Of a stretch of DNA of 64,000 bases, positions 56,883-64,000 are shown in pieces. Location: contig JAGTWJ010000017.1 in NCBI GenBank assembly GCA_020064725.1, positions 1,426,001-1,490,000 of the forward strand, given 5' to 3'. The notes beneath the pieces were generated by a model. That model saw nothing but the letters and a program-made list of their open reading frames with translations, was not told where the DNA came from and made no database searches. Source of the stretch: Drechslerella dactyloides. Taxonomy: Eukaryota; Ascomycota; Orbiliomycetes; Orbiliales; Orbiliaceae. Made by a program: the position numbers and the translations under genes. Every line of letters starts with the position of its first letter. Position 1 is the first letter of the stretch.

Positions 56883-59442
56883 CGGGAGTGGATCAGTATC
56901 ATTACTACGTAGGCCCGTTCTCTGCGTGGGACATCTCCTCGAAGGGATTGGATGGGACAAAACATGCAGCACTCTGCAACTCTTGCATGCATGGCTGGCT
57001 AAGTTCAGTCCATTCTTGCATACCCACACATATACACCATCACCTACAGGTACATACGCAGTACATTACATACACGGCTACATATACAGACTACTTGCAA
57101 ACAATGTATTTGTATGCAAGTACACTGTCGGTTCTGTATTGTGCTGTATCGGGCTTCGTTACAAATCGAAAAGGAAATGGAATGGGAAAAGAAAAAAATA
57201 AAAAATGGCCGAGTGCACCTTGAAGAGCGCGCGCACTCGCACGCTTACACACACGCACACAATACTTACAGTCAGAGGTATAGTTCGGGGTCCATGTCTT
57301 GCCATGCCTGCCCCAGTCTGTCAATCCCACAGCCGACCGGCAAACGGCGGTGGAGGCGATAACCCTTCACCAATGCCGGGCAACGTACAAGTATTCTCCT
57401 CTTCCGTCCATACCCGTCAACGTCTTGTCTCCGATGAGCAAGAAAGTTACAAAAATAACAAACCATCAAAATGGAAATCAAAATGGAAGAAAGGAATTGC
57501 CGCTTTGCCTTCCTCCCGCATCTTGGAACACGTTAGAGCGAGGCATCATGTCAAGTCAATTCTTTCTTGGAAATTGAAGCCCCAGTGGACGCTTGTATCA
57601 AATAGAAATTGAAGTCGCCCCGATCAAGAAGGACAAGAATGTTCGGAACCACTTGGACTCAACTCCGCCTTCAACGAAAAACTCGTCCACAGTCGGGTGT
57701 CTGGCCGTCCGCCCAAAATATACACGGTACCCCGGCTCTCGCATCGTCCTCTCCAGCAAGCGCGGTACTTGCCTTGTCTTGCCCTGTCACCGCGAGTCCC
57801 CAGCTAGCCAAACCCTACGCTGTTTGGTACATCTTCTCGACTTACTACTAAGTAAAAAGTACCCCCGTCACTGGTTGCATGTGTCCAGCAAGTTACAGGG
57901 CCAAGAAGAAACTGCGAGCAAAAAAAAAAAGGAAATCGAAAGAGGACATCCCCACGTTCGACCAGCCCCATGCAACGAGCTCGCGTCTCATTGGTGTCAT
58001 GAGCATGTCACTAATGCATGCGGTTGAACGTCCTGAGCAAAAGAAAACGCTGCCTACTGCATCTGCCCTCTCGCTCCGTTCGTTTCCTTCTCGCTCGCGC
58101 GCACCGGCGCATGTTGCTGTGCGAGAACGATAAGTTCATTACCTACGTGCAGTACATACATAACATGCACATCCAGACATAAGACATGTCCATGTACGTC
58201 GTATGTACGTGCCTCTGATGCCGGTCGGCCAACAGGCCGCCGATCGATTTGATTGGGCGTTACGGAAGCAACATGGCTGATAAAGCTGACAAGAGCAGCA
58301 GGAAAACAGCAAGCGGAAGCCGTCCGAAAATTCGAGTCCCGCAAAAAAGTAAAACCCGAGAAGGGGAACCCTATTTTGCGACGTGGACACGGCGAATATC
58401 AACAAGAAGAAATACACTGACGGATACACCTTCCGCTTCGCAGGACCTCGCTCAATCTTAAACGAGCGGTGCAGCGCAGCGGCGGGCAGGAAAAACGAAC
58501 GAACGTTTGTTTCGTCCGAGGCTGCGTTCAGGCTCCCGGATTGAGGGAACCGAGTTGGTGAGGAATTCCTCGAAAAATAAAAATATACGGCACCGCTCAA
58601 ACAGGCCTGGCCGCTGGTGCAATAGCTGTACCGTTGTCTCCGAAATCCAATCCCATCCCATCACATGTCCATTACATGCATGTCATTTTTGCGGTACTAG
58701 TTCAGACTGACGGCCAGACATTCCCCGATACATTGACTTCAGGGTTGAAATGCACTCGACACAAGGTAGATATACTTTTTACACAACCTAGCACTGTACC
58801 TGAGAAGAGAACTAGGCGTCGAATTTTCCAGATTTAGTGACGAGCCACCTTGTTAGACAGACCACCTCGACGACACACTCCGTCGAAGGGGGAGGGGAAG
58901 AAAAGGGAAAGAACGAGTGGATGAGCAGGGTTGAAAGGCGCAAGCAACCTGGTCGACAGGGTGATGACTGGCTGAAAAAAGAAAACGACCAGGCATATGG
59001 TTGGCCGACGGAGCTGCGAGCTCGCCAGAAGTATCAATTTTTCCTCTTTTTCTTTCTTATTTTATTTTCAGATTCCTCAGAGTCTTTCCTCATCGTCGAC
59101 ATGACATGGATGGCTGGAGCAGCAGAAGTGGAGCAAAGCAGTCAGGTCGAGACGAGGATGGTTCGCGCGGCATCCGATGCCTGGCAATTTTCATCTTATT
59201 CCCCCTCTTCACGACGAGAGCCCGTCCGACCAGCCAACCAGACCTGCGACAATGCGGATATCACATATTCCCGAGGGCCCTCCACCCTGTTGTAAACAAA
59301 CGTCCGAGTTTTCTGCACGTTGCAGCTCTGTGCTCTGCTCCTGCATGAGGGTCGGTGACTGCCAGAACTTGCTTGTTTGGTCGAGATGCGGTGATTAGAT
59401 TGATGATTGTCACCGCGCGCGCACCGCTGTCCTGGCTCCCCA

Positions 59443-59486
59443 TGATTGACTGATTGACTGATTGATTGATTTTGATTGATTGACTG
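59443..59486. repeat. (TGAT/TGAC)n microsatellite
   Basis: Alternating TGAC and TGAT tetranucleotides over about 44 bp, with one three-T interruption. Confidence 0.9.
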
Positions 59487-60225
59487 GCTTCACGAAATCC
59501 ACCCGCGCTGAAATCATCCCATTGGGCTTAGCATCAGTATGAAAAAGTGGAGCCTGTCAGTTTCACGTCGAGGCGGAAAGGGAGGGAGGGCAAAGGTGGA
59601 GTAATAGGCCAGCCTTTTTACTAAATATCCAACATGCACGAGTCTGGAGCCAGCAACCTGGAAATGGAAACATTGCAACCACGCCGCTGTCACAAAATCC
59701 GCAGACTGTGCGTCGATATCACATAATTGTCAGAACATATCGGTGTCGGTGGCCCGACAAGCTGGAAGCAGGCTCCGATTGCCACGGCCACGGCGCTTCC
59801 GGCCCAGCACAAAGTATCCATCATCTTCCACGCAGATGACAGAGACACGAACATTCGCACATGCATGCATGCACGACGATCGATGGGCTGGATATCTGCT
59901 GGTGTGAGTGTGTGTGGGTGTTCGAACCAGCTACTAAGGATGTCCACAATCAGAATGCAGGCGCACACACGCACACACACACTCGACTGGATAAATGCGC
60001 ATGCGCCGTCGCCCGTTTATTCGGGTTCGACTTGGAATTCGAGCGTGAATGCGAGCCTCGTGAACAGACGGTAATTCTCCGCTGCAATTTCGCCCATCCA
60101 TGCCGATGCATCGCCCAACCCGGTCGAAATTGCGTTGACGGGGCGCAATCGCGGTCCCTGGCCAAATATCCAAATCAATCAATCAATTAGTGATATTAAT
60201 AATGGCAATACGGTGCAAAGACGCT

Positions 60226-60244
60226 GAGAGAGAGAGAGAGAGAG
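60226..60244. repeat. (GA)n dinucleotide repeat
   Basis: Nine and a half perfect GA units. Confidence 0.95.
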
Positions 60245-60756
60245 CAAGGACGGATGGGATGGAGCGTAACGGATGCAGGCAAGTTCAAGTTCAGTCAAGG
60301 CTCGGTTAACCCTCATCGCCACAGACGGCAGGTCCCTTCTGCCCGGCTGTACTGTCATGCCATGCACGCTGCCTGTTCGACACGCCTGTTGCCTCGAATG
60401 CATGCGAACGCGGACGATGGCTGGCGGATGATCTCCAGGAGCTTACTTGCCAGAGGTTCTGCCGTCGCGATTCCGAGCTGCCATGCCAATACTGCAAGTG
60501 AGTATCGAATCGCTCGTCCGTTGTCAAGAAATCATATCCGGACGTGTGGTCCCTCCCGTAATTTTACTTGAGTTCATTTCAAGACGGGCCTGAAGTCAGC
60601 AGGCCAGCCCGCACTCAAACTTTTATATTGCCATGTAATGGAAATAAGTATTCCCCTCTCTGCCTCCTTCTCCGCAGGTTTGAGGCCGCCGGAAAGGGGA
60701 TGCGATGCGGGTGGATGATGCGCCCTTTTTTGAGCTCCGTCATTTTAAACAGCGCG

Positions 60757-60786
60757 ATCGTATCGTATCATATCGTATCGTATCAT
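60757..60786. repeat. (ATCGT/ATCAT)6 pentanucleotide repeat
   Basis: Six exact-length five-base units; the third and sixth carry A instead of G, so the array is itself a two-fold repeat of a 15-base block. Confidence 0.95.
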
Positions 60787-63253
60787 GTTTATTAACTAAC
60801 TCCGATTTAAATGGATGTGGCCTTGGCCCTTCTAGGTTTACGACACTCTGTCGACCGGCCAATCAGCGGGCGGGAATAACACGTCTCCCCGTCCGTGCAT
60901 TCCAGATGGCAGAGTCTGACGGGTGTGAAAAAAACGATCGAACCGTCCTTGTTTTCCTTCCGGGTCGGTGGTATGATATCAAATCTGTGTAGCTGCTGAA
61001 TCAATACGAATCAATACGTCGTTTGCAGAGGGTTATTTTGGTGAGCCCCTCTTTTATCCTCTGGCAATCTCGACACGGAATTCAATGAACCCCGCTGTCC
61101 CTTGCTGCGGCTGTCAAAATCCCCGTTCGAGTTTGCTCATCAACGGATAACCGTCCATGGCGACAGAGTCCGCGCTTTTTTTTTAATTTTTGAACGAGCG
61201 CTTTAACAGGGATCCCGTTCGCGAAAAGATTTTTTCTGACCCTATGACGGAAAATTTTTGAACCAAATGTCGTAGACAAGCGAGGAAGTGAAAGCTTGAG
61301 CCTGTCGTAGCGCTCAAAACTATCACTTACGACGGGCGACGAATCCAGGAATAAAATGGAAGGAAATAAAACTAGGAAGTGAGAAAAATGGCAAAATGCA
61401 TCCAGACGCTCTTCCTGGCAACCCGGTCTCGAGGACTTATCTCAGAAGCAGCCTCGCTCGCTCCGCTAGCCTCTGGGCTCGCCAGCCAGCTTCTCCACTG
61501 GGCGGCTCGCGAGCGTCCTGACACACTCAGAGCCGATGTTTGCCTTCAGACTACTCCCGATCGGTGCCTGAGCGAGCTCAAACACTTGCTGTCCGAGAAG
61601 CTCGCTCAAACGGGGAAAGGAAAACACGATGGCTGCTGCTCGTGACGAGATGTGCGTCGACGGAAACGTGTGTCGGCCGGTCATTCGGCGCTGTACCTGT
61701 GGATGCGGCGCGCAGCGCGTACCGGATACCGATGCCCGTACATGACGCGAGTGCTTCGCAAACGGATGTGCGAAGGGCTTGAAGGGGTGCTTCTGACAGC
61801 TGGATGCCGTCGGGATTCGAGCGGAGAGAGGCAGGCAAGTGCTCGAGTTCCGTGTGGATGGGCGCATTGTGCGGAGGTACTTCTACGGACAATGTACAGG
61901 GTACGTCCATTTCATGCAGCCTGCAAGTACCACCGCCGGTCGAGCGGCCATCCTACTTCCAGAATGTCCTTCCGGGGGCCAACAAAACCCACATGATTCG
62001 CGTGAAAAAGAAAAGCGCAAGAGAGCCGGAAGACGGACGCAAAGGCAGAAGCGAAGCAGGAGAAGTACGGAGTAGAAGAAGCAGAAGCAGAAGCGGAAGA
62101 AAGGGACCTGCGATCGACCTTCTCGAACGAATGAGGGCAGCGTCAGCGGTGACATCTCACGGAGCCTTCGAACACAACAGGTGGGCCGGCAGGCGGGCCA
62201 GGGCGGCCAGGCTGTCACGTCGACACCATCTCGAGCGACATGCCCGCGACTCCTCACTTTCGGGCGTCGTCGGTCTCTTGTTGACTCACGCCCGTGCAGA
62301 TGATGATAACAGGAGCTCGATGCTATTGGCCCAAGCATCCGTTGAAGGATTCAAAGCTGCAGGTCTTGCAGCTCCGCTGGCTTGGCGGCCACTTGATCGG
62401 AGCCTTCGACTCTGTTCAGCCCATGCCGGCTGGCTGGATGGATGGATGACCCGGCAGTGAGCATGGCAAGAGGGAATCGATTTCCTCCTCTCGCAGACTT
62501 TTCCCAGCTTCATCTCGACGAGCGAGCGAGCGAAGTCCAAGCTGCCCGCTGCAGGTACTCAGCAGGTCAGTTCGACTTGCATCGCGGTACTCGTCGGGTC
62601 GGTCTGACCCCCCCAGCTCGGGTCTAGCTTCGCCACCTCCGCATGCGCCTCATACGTTTTCTATCACACTTCTGAGAGCCGGGGCGTCCCGTGAGAAACA
62701 AACCGATGGGGGCTGCTCCACCGAACTTGCCGGGCTGAAGCCAGGCTGTACTGAACCCGCCGTAGAATCATTCCAGATGCAGAGGGCGTGGGCGTGGGCG
62801 TAGAGCACCAAGGGCATTAGAAATCGTCGATTTGTGATGGTCCGCCTGCTTACCGATGGTCTATATGTACGCGTCCGCGATGACGAGCCAGATGGATTGG
62901 CCGGATTAGACCGTCGCACCGCAAGTACGTTGGACAGTCGTCAGCATTTTCGAGAAACGCAGACAGACATGCATGTTTGTGCGAGTGATTCCTCCGGTAT
63001 TTTGTTCTCGGTGCAAGCAAGTAGCAGTAGCAGTAGTATTAGGATTCGGGTGCCAAACACACGGAGGGCTGGGAGTTAATAGTAGACGGTCTGCTATACC
63101 ATCTTGAATTCGAGACATGCATGGACCGCATGACGACGATACCCTTGACTCACTCACCGACTCCTCTTGCTCTGCTCCCCCTTCGCTAACATCGTCAATG
63201 TTTGTAATGTCCGACATCCGGCAATATCGATAAGCCAACTGCGCATCCTTGCG

Positions 63254-63270
63254 TCCTTCCTTCCTTCCTT
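63254..63270. repeat. (TCCT)n microsatellite
   Basis: About four TCCT units in a row within the gene-poor right end of the window. Confidence 0.9.
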
Positions 63271-64000
63271 TATTCCTTCGTGCCCCGTCCTGCGGACGAG
63301 AAGCATCCTCCCGAGGTAACACTGGGAACGCTCAGCAAAGCCATCGGTTAGCTAGGCTCTTCGCCGCTCGTCTAAGCAGCAGTGCATGGCTGTCTGTACG
63401 TACCCTTCCCTCCTCTGCCTGGGAAGCGCAGGTGGCGAAACCATGTCGCCCAAGCTGGGTATTTCCGTACGTCAGTGATATCATGGGGCAGGACGCAGAC
63501 CTGCAAACCTGTCCTTATTGGCAGAGTCAGACCTGCAAAGCGCAAACCTGCCTGCAGGCAGGGGAAAAAAATTTTTCCTTCTCGTTCTCAACGAGAATGT
63601 AAGTTTCTGAATTCGTGCTTCGACGTCGCACTTGTCCCGTGGCTAGAGTTGGAGCAGGAGATACTTCGGGCTAGCGGCGGTGGTCGGCCAGGTATACTTT
63701 GCTGCCGTGTAGGCTGCTGTGGTACATTACATGCATCCACGCAGACAAGGCCTTGCATGCTAGCAAGGCGACCCGCACTATCTCCACCTTTCCTAAGCAG
63801 CAGGAGCGTCTGTCACGAATTGAATTTTCAGTTCTCAGACGAGTTCACTGAATGAATGGGGGGTCCAGGTGAGTTCGCGGTAATTATTCGATCCAATGCA
63901 GTTAAATGCGGGGACAGAGAGAAACTAAAGTTGCAGCACACAGCTGCACTACAGTGGAGGAGCTCCTCTGGTTTCCCCTCTTTTCTCTCGATTGGAAGTC

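Larger units (their letters stand above)
53582..64000. other. gene desert, about 10.4 kb
   Basis: From the cyclin start to the window end I find no supported gene, tRNA or transposon on either strand. The proximal part to about 55.8 kb is purine-skewed on the plus strand (CT-rich on the cyclin's strand), fitting a long leader/promoter. The distal part is dotted with simple repeats and short homopolymers, and its ORFs are short and of repeat-like composition. A gene with many small exons could be missed. Confidence 0.45.

Noticed and set aside
61379..62460. Overlapping ORFs of 88-218 codons near the right end
   Set aside because: Arg/Ser/Ala-rich readings on both strands of GC-rich DNA, no homology-like motifs, no consistent exon chain.
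1..64000. Transposon, LTR or CRISPR signals
   Set aside because: No transposase or reverse-transcriptase motif, no long direct or inverted terminal repeats, no spaced repeat array found by eye.

Overview
This window is nuclear DNA from a filamentous ascomycete (Pezizomycotina). The genes carry short GT-AG introns of roughly 55-150 nt. Housekeeping proteins such as the signal peptidase, Rrp3, Ssf1, Mus81, Rpt5, Brf1 and Rsc7 look like their ascomycete relatives. Several secreted proteins (GH7 cellobiohydrolase, GMC oxidoreductase, S41-type peptidase, con-13-like metallopeptidase) belong to families common in mould-like fungi. I cannot fix class or genus by eye. No telomere, rDNA, CRISPR, intact transposon or secondary-metabolite backbone gene is visible. 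Exon boundaries below were worked out by hand from frame, splice consensus and family conservation, and no transcript data were available.

Layout. 0.2-4.3 kb: a three-exon small secreted protein, an intron-containing tRNA-Ala(CGC), and a large secreted, disordered Glu/Gln- and Ser/Thr/Pro-rich protein with one eight-cysteine block. 5.4-13.7 kb: SEC11, then RRP3 convergent to it, then a four-exon, 1583-residue C2H2 zinc-finger protein with hydrophobic segments. 13.7-16.8 kb: non-coding. 16.8-19.2 kb: a secreted S41 peptidase. 20.8-26.6 kb: a tight plus-strand housekeeping run of SSF1, MUS81 and RPT5, with gaps of about 350 bp. 28.4-30.1 kb: a GH7 cellobiohydrolase behind a clear TATA box. 31.6-39.9 kb: a looser, AT-richer accessory stretch. 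It holds a small cysteine-rich protein, an unknown coiled-coil protein, a head-to-head pair of F-box-like paralogues (one broken by an in-frame stop), and a con-13-like HExxH protein. 41.5-49.6 kb: BRF1, RSC7 and a secreted GMC oxidoreductase. 49.6-64 kb: a very gene-poor stretch holding a single Pho85-type (CLG1-like) cyclin gene, flanked by strand-skewed and simple-repeat-rich DNA.

How the genes work together: they do not form one pathway. The housekeeping set covers secretion (SEC11), ribosome assembly (RRP3 in 40S, SSF1 in 60S maturation), recombination repair (MUS81), protein degradation (RPT5), Pol III transcription (BRF1) and chromatin remodelling (RSC7). The secreted set suggests a plant-biomass or host-associated lifestyle. 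I did not find a convincing new multi-gene system. The best leads are the hydrophobic-segment C2H2 protein, the disordered EQ-rich secreted protein, the inverted F-box pair with its amber codon, and the isolated cyclin locus.
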